Positions 9,942-18,109 of a stretch of 64,000 bases of DNA are shown piece after piece. Position 1 is the stretch's first letter; each line of letters opens with the position of its first letter. Position numbers and translations under genes: made by a program. Source of the stretch: Brachybacterium faecium DSM 4810 (GTDB lineage: Bacteria > Actinomycetota > Actinomycetes > Actinomycetales > Dermabacteraceae); NCBI GenBank assembly GCA_000023405.1, contig CP001643.1, positions 2,170,001-2,234,000 of the forward strand, in the 5' to 3' direction. Below the pieces are notes generated by a model that was not told the origin of the DNA, ran no database searches, and worked only from the letters and a program-made list of their open reading frames with translations.

Positions 9942-11029
9942 TCGGTGCGCAGCGGGAGGGCGACGCCCATCTGCGGGTCTCCGAACGGCTCGATGTCAGG
10001 CCGCTGGACCGCTTCCGCTCCTTCAAGGTCAAGCTCGGCATCCTCGTCGCGGCGAGCGTGAGCGTCGCCGCGCTGCTCACCCAGGTGAGCATCCGGGCCG
10101 GCGTCGAACCGCTGCTGGCGCTGCCGCTCGTGGTGATCGCCGCGCTGGTCTTCACCCAGCTGCTCGCCCGCGGCATGACCTCGCCGCTGCGGGAGATGAC
10201 CGGTGCCGCGCGCGCCATGGCCCGCGGCGACTACAGCCGGCAGATCCGCACCAGCAGCCGGGACGAGGTGGGGCAGCTCGCGTCCGCCTTCTCCACGATG
10301 GCCTCCGAGCTCGAGCAGACCGACCGCATGCGGCGCGACCTCGTCGCGAACGTCTCCCACGAGCTGCGCACCCCGGTCGCGGGCCTGCGCGCCCAGCTGG
10401 AGAACCTCGTGGACGGCGTCACCGAGCCGGACCCGGCGGCGCTCGAGGTAGCCCTCACCGAGACGGAGCGGCTCTCGCAGCTGGTCGACCACCTCCTGGA
10501 CCTCTCGCGGCTGGACGCCGGGGTCATCGATCTGGACGTCGAGCCGGTGGAGCTCACCCCGTTCCTCCACGAGGTCGTGGACGCCGCATCCCTCGCCTCC
10601 GGGGGCCGCGACGTGCGCTGGATCGTCGACGTGGACCCGGCGGACCTGTGGGTGCCCGCGGATCCGGCGCGGCTCCACCAGGTCATCCACAACCTCCTGG
10701 AGAACGCGGCACGCCACTCCCCCGCCGGCGGGCGGATCCACATCTCCGCCGCCCGCACCGGGGACGGCGCCGGCGTGCGCATCGACGTGCACGACGAGGG
10801 TCCCGGCATCGCGCGTGAGGACCGCTCGCGGGTGTTCGAGCGGTTCCAGCGCGGCGGCTACGCCGATGCCTCCGGCGGCACCGGCCTGGGCCTGGCCATC
10901 GCCCGCTGGGCCGTGGGCCTGCACGGCGGCACGATCGAGGTGCTCGACGACCCCCGCAGCGACCGCGCTCACGAGGGCCGCTCCTCCCTGATCCGCGTGG
11001 TGCTGCCGGTCTCCTCACCACAGGGCTGA
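9938..11029 (+). CDS. Sensor histidine kinase
   Basis: Membrane kinase of 363 residues. After a short cytoplasmic N-terminus there are two closely spaced hydrophobic helices (about residues 33-75) with almost no extracellular loop, so it probably senses a membrane or cytoplasmic signal. A HAMP region (MTSPLREMTGAARAMARGDY) leads to the HisKA domain with phospho-His141 in VSHELRTP and a HATPase domain with N box HNLLENAARHS, DEGPGI, and GGTGLGLAI. The GTG at 9938 overlaps the response-regulator stop. Confidence 0.9.
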   Translation: MIGAQREGDAHLRVSERLDVRPLDRFRSFKVKLGILVAASVSVAALLTQVSIRAGVEPLLALPLVVIAALVFTQLLARGMTSPLREMTGAARAMARGDYSRQIRTSSRDEVGQLASAFSTMASELEQTDRMRRDLVANVSHELRTPVAGLRAQLENLVDGVTEPDPAALEVALTETERLSQLVDHLLDLSRLDAGVIDLDVEPVELTPFLHEVVDAASLASGGRDVRWIVDVDPADLWVPADPARLHQVIHNLLENAARHSPAGGRIHISAARTGDGAGVRIDVHDEGPGIAREDRSRVFERFQRGGYADASGGTGLGLAIARWAVGLHGGTIEVLDDPRSDRAHEGRSSLIRVVLPVSSPQG

Positions 11030-11196
11030 GCTGCACTCCGACCCGGGCACGGCCGGGCGTCAGACGCCGCGGATCCGGGCGTCGACCGGGCGGTCCATCA
11101 CCCCGGGGCTCCTGCGGCCTGGTGATGTCAGGCACCCCACGGCGCCTTCCCCTGTGACGCCGCACCGGACGGCGCACGGTGAGCAGCTCCTGCCGC

Positions 11197-11202
11197 TAGG
11201 CT
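11197..11202 (+). promoter_or_regulatory. Candidate -10 box of kgd (TAGGCT)
   Basis: The hexamer lies about 48 nt before the chosen GTG start of kgd. No strong -35 box is visible, so this is a weak prediction. Confidence 0.3.
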
Positions 11203-11249
11203 GGCACCGTTCCGTATCTCTCGACCGTGAGAAGGCTGGCGATCTCAGA

Positions 11250-14200
11250 GTGTCACAGCAGACACAGGACTCCGACTCCCCGGAGTTCGGCCCGAATCAG
11301 TGGCTCGTGGACGCACTCCGCGAGCAGTGGCGAGAGGATCCCTCGAGCGTCGACCCCAGCTGGGCGGAGTACTTCTCCTCCCAGGGATCGATGAGCACCG
11401 GACCCTCCGCCGCCGGGTCATCCCCCGATGCGTCCGCGACGTCGACGACGCCGTCCGCGGACCCGGCTGCCCCCGATGGACAGGGACAGCCCGAGACCCC
11501 TGCGCGCAAGGCCGAGCCCCCGCAGGAGGCGAAGCCCGCCCAGTCCGAGAAGCCCGAGAAGCCCGAGAAGCCCGCGGCGGCAGAGAAGCCTGCGAAGCCC
11601 GCACAGCCCGCCTCCGGCGACTCCGCCGACTCCGGTCCCGCCTCCCCCACCTCCCCGGCCGCCGCACCCGCGACCGGCTCTCAGCCCGTGAAGGAATCCC
11701 CTGCCGTGAACGCTGATCCCGCCAAGGAATCCGCCGCGTCGACGTCCCCCGCCGCCTCGACCACCTCCGACCGCCCCGCGAAGGTCTCCACCACCTCGGA
11801 CCGCCCCGCGAAGGTCCCCACCACCACGGCGCAGATCCCGGCCGTGGAGCTGCGTGAGCCGGAGGTCGTCAAGCTCCGCGGCCCCGCCGCCGCCGTCGCC
11901 CGGAACATGGACGAGTCCCTCGCGGTGCCCACCGCGACGTCGGTGCGCGACGTGCCGGTGAAGCTGCTGTTCGACAACCGCATCGTCATCAACAACCACC
12001 TCAAGCGCCACCGAGCCGGCAAGGTCTCCTTCACCCACCTCATCGGCTGGGCGATGATCGAGGCGATCACCGAGATCCCGGACATGAACAACGGCTTCGA
12101 CCGCGATGAGAAGGGCAAGCCGCTCCTGCTGGAGCGCGAGGACATCAATTTCGGCCTCGCGATCGACATGCCGCGCCCCGACGGCTCCCGCGGCCTCGTG
12201 GTGCCCAGCATCAAGGCCGCCCAGCGGTTCGACTTCCGCGGCTTCTGGCAGGCCTACGAGGAGGTCGTGCGGAAGGCCCGCGCCGGCAAGCTCACGATGG
12301 ACGACTTCTCCCACACCACGGTCTCGCTGACCAACCCCGGCGGCATCGGCACGGTCCACTCGATCCCCCGGCTCATGAACGGCCAGGGCGTGATCGTCGG
12401 CGTCGGCGCGATGGACTACCCGGCGCAGTTCCAGGGCGCGAGCTCCGCGACCCTCGCCGATCTGGCGATCTCGAAGGTCATGACGCTGACCTCGACCTAC
12501 GACCACCGCATCATCCAGGGCGCCGCCTCCGGCGAGTTCCTCAAGCGGATGGGCGACAAGCTGCTGGGCAAGGACGGCTTCTACGATCGCGTCTTCGCCT
12601 CGCTGCGCCTGCCGTACCAGCCGGTCCGCTGGGTACCGGACAACCCCTTCAAGCACACCGACTCCGAGCGCCTCGCACGGGTGATGGACCTGATCCACGC
12701 CTACCGCGTGCGCGGCCACCTCATGGCGGACACCGATCCGCTGCAGTACAAGATCCGCACCCACCCGGATCTGGACGTCGAGACCTACGGGCTGACGCTG
12801 TGGGACCTGGACCGCACCTTCCCCACCCGGGGCCTCGGCGGCAAGTCCCATCTCACGCTGCGCGACATCCTCGGGGTGCTGCGGGACGCGTACTGCCGCA
12901 CCATCGGCGTGGAGTACATGCACATCTCCGATCCGGAGGAGCGGGCATGGATCCAGCAGAAGATGGAGACCCCGCGCAAGCCCTTCGACAAGGCCGAGCT
13001 CACGCACATCATGGACCGGCTCAACGCCGCCGAGGCGTTCGAGACCTTCCTGCAGACGAAGTTCGTGGGCCAGAAGCGCTTCTCCCTCGAGGGCGGCGAG
13101 GCCGTCATCCCGATGCTCGACGCGGTGCTGCACGGCGCCGCCCACGAGGGCCTGGACGAGGTGTGCATCGGCATGTCGCACCGCGGCCGCCTCAACGTGC
13201 TCTCGAACCTCGCGGGCAAGAGCTACGGGCAGATCTTCCAGGAGTTCGAGGGCAACTACGGCCAGAAGCTCGGCTCCGGCGACGTGAAGTACCACCTGGG
13301 CACCGAGGGCACCTACACCTCGCACGACGGCGAGTCCACCAAGGTGTACCTCGCGGCGAACCCGTCCCACCTCGAGGCCGTCAACCCGGTGCTCGAGGGC
13401 ATCGTGCGCGCCAAGCAGGACCGCCTCGAGCGGCCCGAGGAGTTCCCGGTGCTGCCGGTGCTCGTCCACGGCGACGCGGCCTTCGCCGGCCAGGGCGTGG
13501 TCACCGAGACCCTGAACCTCTCGGAGCTGCGCGGCTACCGCACCGGCGGGACCGTGCACGTGATCATCAACAACCAGATCGGCTTCACCACGCTGCCGGA
13601 CTCCTCCCGCTCGTCGTTCTACTCGACCGACGTCGCGAAGTCGACGCAGCTGCCGATCTTCCACGTCAACGGCGACGACCCGGAGGCCTGCGTGCGGGTC
13701 GCCGAGATCGCCTTCGAGTTCCGCCAGAAGTTCCACCGCGACGTGGTCATCGACATGGTCTGCTACCGCCGCCGCGGTCACAACGAGGGCGACGACCCGT
13801 CGATGACGCAGCCGGAGATGTACAAGCTCATCGGGGACAAGCCCTCGACCCGCAAGCTCTACACCGAGGCGCTCATCGAGCGCGGCGACCTCACCGAGGA
13901 GGAGACCGAGGGGCTGGTGCGCAACTTCCAGGAGCACCTGGACGAGGCCTTCGCCTCCACCCGCAGCTCGGGCTCCTCGCAGACCGACGAGCACAACGTG
14001 CAGGGACTGGACCTGCCCGCCTCGCAGCAGGGCTCGGCCGGGCCGCGGGAGGCGACGACCGCCGTCGACGCCGACGTGCTCGAGCGGATCGGGGCGGCGC
14101 ACTCGGAGGTGCCGTCCTCCTTCACGGTCCATCCCAAGCTGATGACGGTGCTGCAGCGCCGCACGCAGATGGCCACCTCGGGGAACATCGACTGGTCCTT

Positions 14201-15203
14201 CGGCGAGCTGCTCGCCTTCGGGTCGCTGCTGCTGGACGGCCACCGCGTGCGCCTGGCCGGCCAGGACTCCCGCCGCGGCACGTTCGTGCAGCGGCACAGC
14301 GTCCTCATCGATCACGAGAACGGCGACACCTGGACCCCGCTGTCCTACCTCTCGGACGACCAGGCGCGGTTCAACGTCTACGACTCCTCGCTCTCGGAGT
14401 TCGCCGCGCTCGGCTTCGAGTACGGCTACTCGGTCGAGAGCCCGCAGTCGCTCGTGCTGTGGGAGGCGCAGTTCGGCGACTTCGTCAACGGCGCGCAGAC
14501 GATCATCGACGAGTTCGTCTCCGCGTCCGAGCAGAAGTGGGGCCAGAACTCGAGCGTGGTCATGCTGCTCCCCCACGGCTACGAGGGCCAGGGACCGGAC
14601 CACTCCTCCGCCCGCATCGAGCGGTTCCTGCAGCTGTGCGCGGAGAACAACATGCGCGTGGCGGCACCGTCCACCCCGGCCAGCTACTTCCACCTCCTGC
14701 GCCGGCAGGCGCTCACCGAGCCGAAGAAGCCGCTGATCGTCTTCACCCCGAAGTCGATGCTGCGCAACAAGGCCGCGGTCAGCGCGGTGGAGGACTTCAC
14801 CACGGGGACCTTCGAGCCCGTCCTGCCGGACACCACCGTGGACCCGGCGAAGGTGCGCCGGGTGCTGCTCACCACGGGCAAGGTCTACTGGGACCTCGTC
14901 GCCCGCCGGAAGAAGCTCGAGGCGGAGGACACCGCGATCGTGCGGGTCGAGCAGCTCTATCCGCTGCCCTCCGAGCAGCTGCAGTCCGTGCTGGACAGCT
15001 ACCCGGACGCCGAGCTGACCTGGGTCCAGGAGGAGCCGCAGAACCAGGGCGCCTGGAGCTTCATGGCGATGAACTTCGCCGTCGAGGTGGGACGCACGCT
15101 GCGTGTCGTCGCCCGCCCGGCCTCCGCCTCCCCGGCCACCGGCTCCAATGCGACGCACAAGGTCGAGCAGGAAGAGCTGCTCTCCCGGGCCTTCGAGGCC
15201 TGA
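11250..15203 (+). CDS. kgd: Multifunctional 2-oxoglutarate dehydrogenase E2-E1 (2-oxoglutarate decarboxylase)
   Basis: TCA-cycle enzyme that decarboxylates 2-oxoglutarate and passes the succinyl group on. The 1317-residue protein has the short N-terminal E1 signature (NQWLVDALREQW, SWAEYF), a roughly 160-residue Ala/Pro/Lys linker, an E2 succinyltransferase catalytic domain (about 210-440, TYDHRIIQGAASGEF) and a thiamine-diphosphate E1 domain to the end (GMSHRGRLNVL, GDAAFAGQGVV, HGYEGQGPDHSSAR). This E2o-E1o fusion without a lipoyl domain is typical of Actinobacteria. The GTG at 11250 is chosen by alignment to the family start; no strong ribosome binding site decides it. The linker contains an exact 30-bp periodicity at 11761-11816. 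Confidence 0.95.
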   Translation: MSQQTQDSDSPEFGPNQWLVDALREQWREDPSSVDPSWAEYFSSQGSMSTGPSAAGSSPDASATSTTPSADPAAPDGQGQPETPARKAEPPQEAKPAQSEKPEKPEKPAAAEKPAKPAQPASGDSADSGPASPTSPAAAPATGSQPVKESPAVNADPAKESAASTSPAASTTSDRPAKVSTTSDRPAKVPTTTAQIPAVELREPEVVKLRGPAAAVARNMDESLAVPTATSVRDVPVKLLFDNRIVINNHLKRHRAGKVSFTHLIGWAMIEAITEIPDMNNGFDRDEKGKPLLLEREDINFGLAIDMPRPDGSRGLVVPSIKAAQRFDFRGFWQAYEEVVRKARAGKLTMDDFSHTTVSLTNPGGIGTVHSIPRLMNGQGVIVGVGAMDYPAQFQGASSATLADLAISKVMTLTSTYDHRIIQGAASGEFLKRMGDKLLGKDGFYDRVFASLRLPYQPVRWVPDNPFKHTDSERLARVMDLIHAYRVRGHLMADTDPLQYKIRTHPDLDVETYGLTLWDLDRTFPTRGLGGKSHLTLRDILGVLRDAYCRTIGVEYMHISDPEERAWIQQKMETPRKPFDKAELTHIMDRLNAAEAFETFLQTKFVGQKRFSLEGGEAVIPMLDAVLHGAAHEGLDEVCIGMSHRGRLNVLSNLAGKSYGQIFQEFEGNYGQKLGSGDVKYHLGTEGTYTSHDGESTKVYLAANPSHLEAVNPVLEGIVRAKQDRLERPEEFPVLPVLVHGDAAFAGQGVVTETLNLSELRGYRTGGTVHVIINNQIGFTTLPDSSRSSFYSTDVAKSTQLPIFHVNGDDPEACVRVAEIAFEFRQKFHRDVVIDMVCYRRRGHNEGDDPSMTQPEMYKLIGDKPSTRKLYTEALIERGDLTEEETEGLVRNFQEHLDEAFASTRSSGSSQTDEHNVQGLDLPASQQGSAGPREATTAVDADVLERIGAAHSEVPSSFTVHPKLMTVLQRRTQMATSGNIDWSFGELLAFGSLLLDGHRVRLAGQDSRRGTFVQRHSVLIDHENGDTWTPLSYLSDDQARFNVYDSSLSEFAALGFEYGYSVESPQSLVLWEAQFGDFVNGAQTIIDEFVSASEQKWGQNSSVVMLLPHGYEGQGPDHSSARIERFLQLCAENNMRVAAPSTPASYFHLLRRQALTEPKKPLIVFTPKSMLRNKAAVSAVEDFTTGTFEPVLPDTTVDPAKVRRVLLTTGKVYWDLVARRKKLEAEDTAIVRVEQLYPLPSEQLQSVLDSYPDAELTWVQEEPQNQGAWSFMAMNFAVEVGRTLRVVARPASASPATGSNATHKVEQEELLSRAFEA
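11761..11816 (+). repeat. 30-bp direct repeat in the kgd linker
   Basis: Two near-identical units with a 30-bp period (11761-11786 and 11791-11816) encode the repeated peptide TTSDRPAKV. The repeat keeps the reading frame, so unit number can change without breaking the enzyme. Confidence 0.8.
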
Positions 15204-15210
15204 GCACCTG

Positions 15211-15240
15211 CGCGGGTCACGGGTTCGCCCGTGACCCGCG
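15211..15240 (+). terminator. Terminator hairpin after kgd
   Basis: A perfect 13-bp stem (15211-15223 with 15228-15240) with a stable TTCG tetraloop starts 8 nt after the kgd stop. No T tract follows. Confidence 0.65.
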
Positions 15241-15285
15241 CCGCCGTTACAGTTGTCGTCCCCCGTCCCCGTCCAGGAGGTCCCG

Positions 15286-15930
15286 GTGCCCACCGTGCCC
15301 ATGACGCCCGCCCCGACCCCGGAGTCCCGGATCCGGATCATCGCGCTCGGAGACGAGCTCCTCGCCGGGGTCGGTGACGCGCGAGCACTGGGCTGGCTCG
15401 GCCGGGCCGTGGCCAGCGAGCAGGGCGCCGAGTGCCGGATCGACGTGTTCAGCGCCGCCCTGCCCGGCGAGACCTCCGCCGAGCTCTCCGACCGCTGGGA
15501 CGCGGACGTGCAGCGCCGCCTCTCCCGCGACGGCCTCTCCGACGGCTCCGTGGATCATCGGATCGTGCTGGCGATGGGCCGCGCGGATGTCGAGTCCGGC
15601 ATCTCCCTGGCGCGCTCGCGGCTGAACCTCGCGAAGATCCTCGACGGTCTCGAAAGGCTGCGCCTTCCCGCGTTCGTGGTGGGGCCGGCCCCCAGCACGG
15701 ACCCCGGGACCACCGCAGCCGTGCGGGATCTCTCCGCCGCGTTCGAGGACGTCTGCTCCCGCCGCCGCATCCCGTACGTCGACACCGTCGGCGGGCTCGT
15801 CGGGCACGACCAGTGGGAGTCCGACCTCGCGCGCACCCCGGGCGATCATCCCGGGCAGACGGGCTACGGCCTCATCGCCTGGCTCGTGCTCCACGCCGGG
15901 TTCGGCCGCTGGCTGGGCACCTCCTCCTGA
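15286..15930 (+). CDS. SGNH-hydrolase-like protein with Glu at the catalytic Ser position
   Basis: Predicted cytoplasmic 214-residue protein of the SGNH/GDSL fold. Block I reads IALGDELLAG, so residue 24, normally the nucleophilic Ser of GDS, is Glu. Block III (normally GxND) reads MGRADVESG, while block V keeps a His in GDHPGQTGYG. The fold is recognisable but the usual Ser-His-Asp hydrolase chemistry should not work; I recall similar GDE variants in other actinobacteria, not verified here. The GTG at 15286 is preceded by AGGAGG at 15275-15280 with a 5-nt gap. Function unknown. Confidence 0.65.
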   Translation: MPTVPMTPAPTPESRIRIIALGDELLAGVGDARALGWLGRAVASEQGAECRIDVFSAALPGETSAELSDRWDADVQRRLSRDGLSDGSVDHRIVLAMGRADVESGISLARSRLNLAKILDGLERLRLPAFVVGPAPSTDPGTTAAVRDLSAAFEDVCSRRRIPYVDTVGGLVGHDQWESDLARTPGDHPGQTGYGLIAWLVLHAGFGRWLGTSS

Positions 15931-15994
15931 ACACGGCCACCTCCCCGATGTGGCACAATCATCGGGTCCACTCGGGCGAAGGAAGGAGATCGTG

Positions 15995-16069
15995 ATGAGC
16001 AAGCGAGGACGCAAGCGCAAGGCTCGCCGCAAGAACAGCGCGAATCACGGCAAGCGCCCCAACAGCTGA
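15995..16069 (+). CDS. Ribosomal protein bL37 (24 residues)
   Basis: A 24-codon gene encoding a very basic peptide (starting MSKRGRKRKARRK, ending NHGKRPNS). The SKRGRKRK start and ANHGKRPN end match the small actinobacterial large-subunit protein bL37. A perfect GGAAGGAG at 15981-15988 lies 6 nt before the ATG, and a strong terminator follows at once, so this is a monocistronic unit. A CACAAT -10-like element is at about 15953-15958. It is easily missed because of its size. Confidence 0.85.
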   Translation: MSKRGRKRKARRKNSANHGKRPNS

Positions 16070-16100
16070 CCGTGATGTCGCCGCGAGCGACGAGACGACA

Positions 16101-16130
16101 GGGCCGCTCCCCTCACGGGAGCGGCCCTTT
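16101..16130 (+). terminator. Terminator after bL37
   Basis: An 11-bp perfect stem (16101-16111 with 16117-16127) and a 5-nt loop are followed by TTT. Confidence 0.8.
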
Positions 16131-16202
16131 CGTCATGCGCGGGGTGCTCAGGACGCCCGGCGGGGGCGTGCCTGGCAGCGGCCCCGTCCCGCACCGGCCG
16201 GT

Positions 16203-16544
16203 TCAGGGGGCGGGGTAGTCGCGGCGCACGGTGGAGGTGCGGGTGATGCGCACCGTGCTGCCGTCGGCCTCCGTGCGCGTCACGGAGACGGTGCGGCACT
16301 GCACGGTGATCCGCTCGCGCAGCTCCGAGGGGGCGCGGTCCGCGCAGCTGCGGCGCACCAGCTCCTTGATGCGGCGCACCTGCTCCCATTCCTCGGCGCA
16401 TTCCGGACAGTCGTCGGTGTGGCGCAGCATCCGCTCCACCATCTCGGCGGGCAACTCGCCGTCGAGCGCCTCCTCGAGCCCGTAGCGCGGGTCGCGGGGC
16501 ACCGGCTGGGACCGGTCGCGGCTCCTGGGATCGTCCTGGCTCAT
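16203..16544 (-). CDS. rsrA: Zinc-binding anti-sigma factor of the SigR system
   Basis: Redox-sensing anti-sigma factor, predicted to hold the adjacent ECF sigma factor until disulfide stress releases it. The 113-residue protein has the ZAS motif H-x3-C-x2-C (RHTDDCPEC) about residues 43-51 and the following [18 protein letters not shown] helix with a third Cys, as in RsrA/RshA. Its ATG at 16544 overlaps the sigR stop (ATGA), so synthesis of factor and antagonist is coupled. The C-terminal tail is variable. Confidence 0.85.
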   Translation of the reverse strand: MSQDDPRSRDRSQPVPRDPRYGLEEALDGELPAEMVERMLRHTDDCPECAEEWEQVRRIKELVRRSCADRAPSELRERITVQCRTVSVTRTEADGSTVRITRTSTVRRDYPAP

Positions 16545-17260
16545 CGTTCCTCCTCCCGGTCCTTCGGGGCCGTCGTCTGCTCGTCGTCCGCTGTGCCGCC
16601 GCGCAGGAAGCCGCTGCGGTAGGCGTAGTCGGAGAGCTTCTCCCGCAGCTGCCGGCGCCCCCGATGCAGGCGGGACATGACCGTCCCGATCGGGGTGTCC
16701 ATGATCTCGGCGATCTCCTTGTACGCGAACCCCTCGACATCGGCGAGGTACACCGCCATGCGGTAGTCCTCCCGCAGCTCGCCCAGGGCATCCTTCACCG
16801 CGGAATCCGGCAGGCGATCCAGCGCCTCCGTCTCCGCGGAGCGCAGGCCGGTGCTGGTGTGCCCGGCGACCTCCGCCAGCTGCCAGTCCTCGACCGTGTC
16901 GGTCCAGGCCTCCTTGGGGCGGCGCTGCCGGGTGCGGTAGAGGGAGATGTAGCTGTTGGTCATGATCCGGTACAGCCAGGCGCGCATGTTGGTGCCGGGC
17001 GTGAACCGGTCACGGGCGCGGAACGCCTTGACGAAGGTGTCCTGGACCAGGTCCTCGGCGTCGTGCGGGTTGCGGGTCATCCGCAGCGCACCGCCGTAGA
17101 GGGAGTCGAGGTGCGAGAGCGCCTCGGACTCGAAGTCGAAGGCCGGAGCGTCGGCGGCCTCGCCGATGCCGGGGCCGTCGGCCGAATCCGCGGCCTGCGG
17201 CGCCTGCTCGGGGTCCGGCAGGCCCGCGTCGGGGCTCGGGGCGGGATCTGTTCTGGTCAT
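16541..17260 (-). CDS. sigR: ECF sigma factor SigR/SigH, thiol-oxidative stress
   Basis: Directs transcription of thioredoxin, mycothiol and protein-repair genes in response to disulfide stress, by family knowledge. The 239-residue protein has sigma2 ([27 protein letters not shown], shown here as [15 protein letters not shown] onward) and sigma4 ([28 protein letters not shown]). The ATG at 17260 is chosen because codons upstream have poorer GC3 and rare codons; its ribosome binding site (GAGGA) is rather close. An in-frame ATG at 17320 has a better GGAGG 6 nt upstream and would add 20 residues, recalling the longer SigR' form of Streptomyces. A SigR-type promoter lies upstream. Confidence 0.9.
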   Translation of the reverse strand: MTRTDPAPSPDAGLPDPEQAPQAADSADGPGIGEAADAPAFDFESEALSHLDSLYGGALRMTRNPHDAEDLVQDTFVKAFRARDRFTPGTNMRAWLYRIMTNSYISLYRTRQRRPKEAWTDTVEDWQLAEVAGHTSTGLRSAETEALDRLPDSAVKDALGELREDYRMAVYLADVEGFAYKEIAEIMDTPIGTVMSRLHRGRRQLREKLSDYAYRSGFLRGGTADDEQTTAPKDREEER

Positions 17261-17426
17261 CGTCCTCAAACCTACGCCACCGGGCAGGCGCGGAGCGTGC
17301 CCGAGCACTGCTGCGGTCATCGGCTGCCTCCGTCCCCGGCGTGCGCCGGCGTGCTCTCGTGCGGTGAACGTGCGGCGGCGGACGGCCCGGACGCCGGGCC
17401 GGTGCCCGTGCCGCACCGTCCAGTGC

Positions 17427-17454
17427 AACGCGGAGGACGTGACGGATGTTCCCC
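17427..17454 (-). promoter_or_regulatory. SigR-type promoter of sigR-rsrA (autoregulation)
   Basis: The minus strand has GGGAAC (-35, 17448-17453) and CGTT (-10, 17427-17430), with 18 nt between GGAAC and GTT, matching the SigR/SigH consensus GGAAY-N18-GTT. It lies about 170 nt before the sigR start. Autoregulation is the known behaviour of this family. Confidence 0.7.
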
Positions 17455-17538
17455 GGGCGGTAGTCTGGACGCCGGTGACCTGGCCGACACGGCCGATCCA
17501 CCGACCTGCTGACACCCGCCTACGAACGTGAGGACACC

Positions 17539-18105
17539 ATGGCCCTGGTCCGTCGCATCGCACGACCCCTGCTCGCTGCCCCCTTCATCTTCGAGGGCGT
17601 GCGCACCGCGCTGCGCCCCGAGCGGGAGATCGAGGTCTACCCGCAGGCCTTCGACGCCGTCGACTCGGCGATCGCCCACAGCACCGCGCCCGGCTTCGTC
17701 GACGCCCGCGGGCTGATCCGCGCCGCAGGCGTGGTCGCCGCAGGTGCGGGCATGCTGTACGCCACCAACCGCTGCCCGCGCGCCGCTGCGGCGACGCTGC
17801 TGGTCACCACGTCCGTCGGCTGGGCGGGCCGCAAGAAGGTCTGGGAGCTGCGCGGCGAGGAGCTGACCCAGGAGGTCCAGTCCATCCTCACCGACGCGGG
17901 CCTGCTCGGCGGCGTGCTGCTGGCCGTGGTGGACCACGACGGCCGCCCCTCGCTCGGCTACCGGGCCAACCGCTTCATCGAGCGCAGCCAGAAGAAGGCG
18001 GCGGCGAAGCAGCGGGAGCTGGAGAAGAAGGCCGGCACCCTGGAGAAGAAGGCGAAGGGGGCGGTCGAGACCGCTCAGAAGCAGTTCGCCGACCAGAAGC
18101 ACTGA
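17539..18105 (+). CDS. DoxX-family membrane protein
   Basis: Integral membrane protein of 188 residues with about four hydrophobic helices (around residues 5-20, 58-80, 83-100 and 120-137) and a Lys/Glu/Gln-rich cytoplasmic tail likely to form a coiled coil ([21 protein letters not shown]). The [12 protein letters not shown] region resembles DoxX proteins, some of which act with SOD in oxidative stress complexes. It lies upstream of aroA with only 4 nt between them, suggesting cotranscription, and is divergent from sigR. The biochemical role is not known. Confidence 0.75.
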   Translation: MALVRRIARPLLAAPFIFEGVRTALRPEREIEVYPQAFDAVDSAIAHSTAPGFVDARGLIRAAGVVAAGAGMLYATNRCPRAAAATLLVTTSVGWAGRKKVWELRGEELTQEVQSILTDAGLLGGVLLAVVDHDGRPSLGYRANRFIERSQKKAAAKQRELEKKAGTLEKKAKGAVETAQKQFADQKH

Positions 18106-18109
18106 ACCG

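Noticed and set aside
11154-11249. Upstream ATG for kgd at 11154
   Set aside because: The extension of 32 residues has no family similarity and crosses a possible -10 box; the GTG at 11250 matches the family start.
11418-15341. Very long open frame (about 1300 codons) antisense to kgd
   Set aside because: Same reason; codon periodicity belongs to kgd, and the translated sequence has no recognisable motif.
16541-17563. N-terminally extended sigR from the far upstream start
   Set aside because: Sequence above 17320 has shadow-like composition and includes the predicted SigR promoter; only the 17320 start is worth considering.
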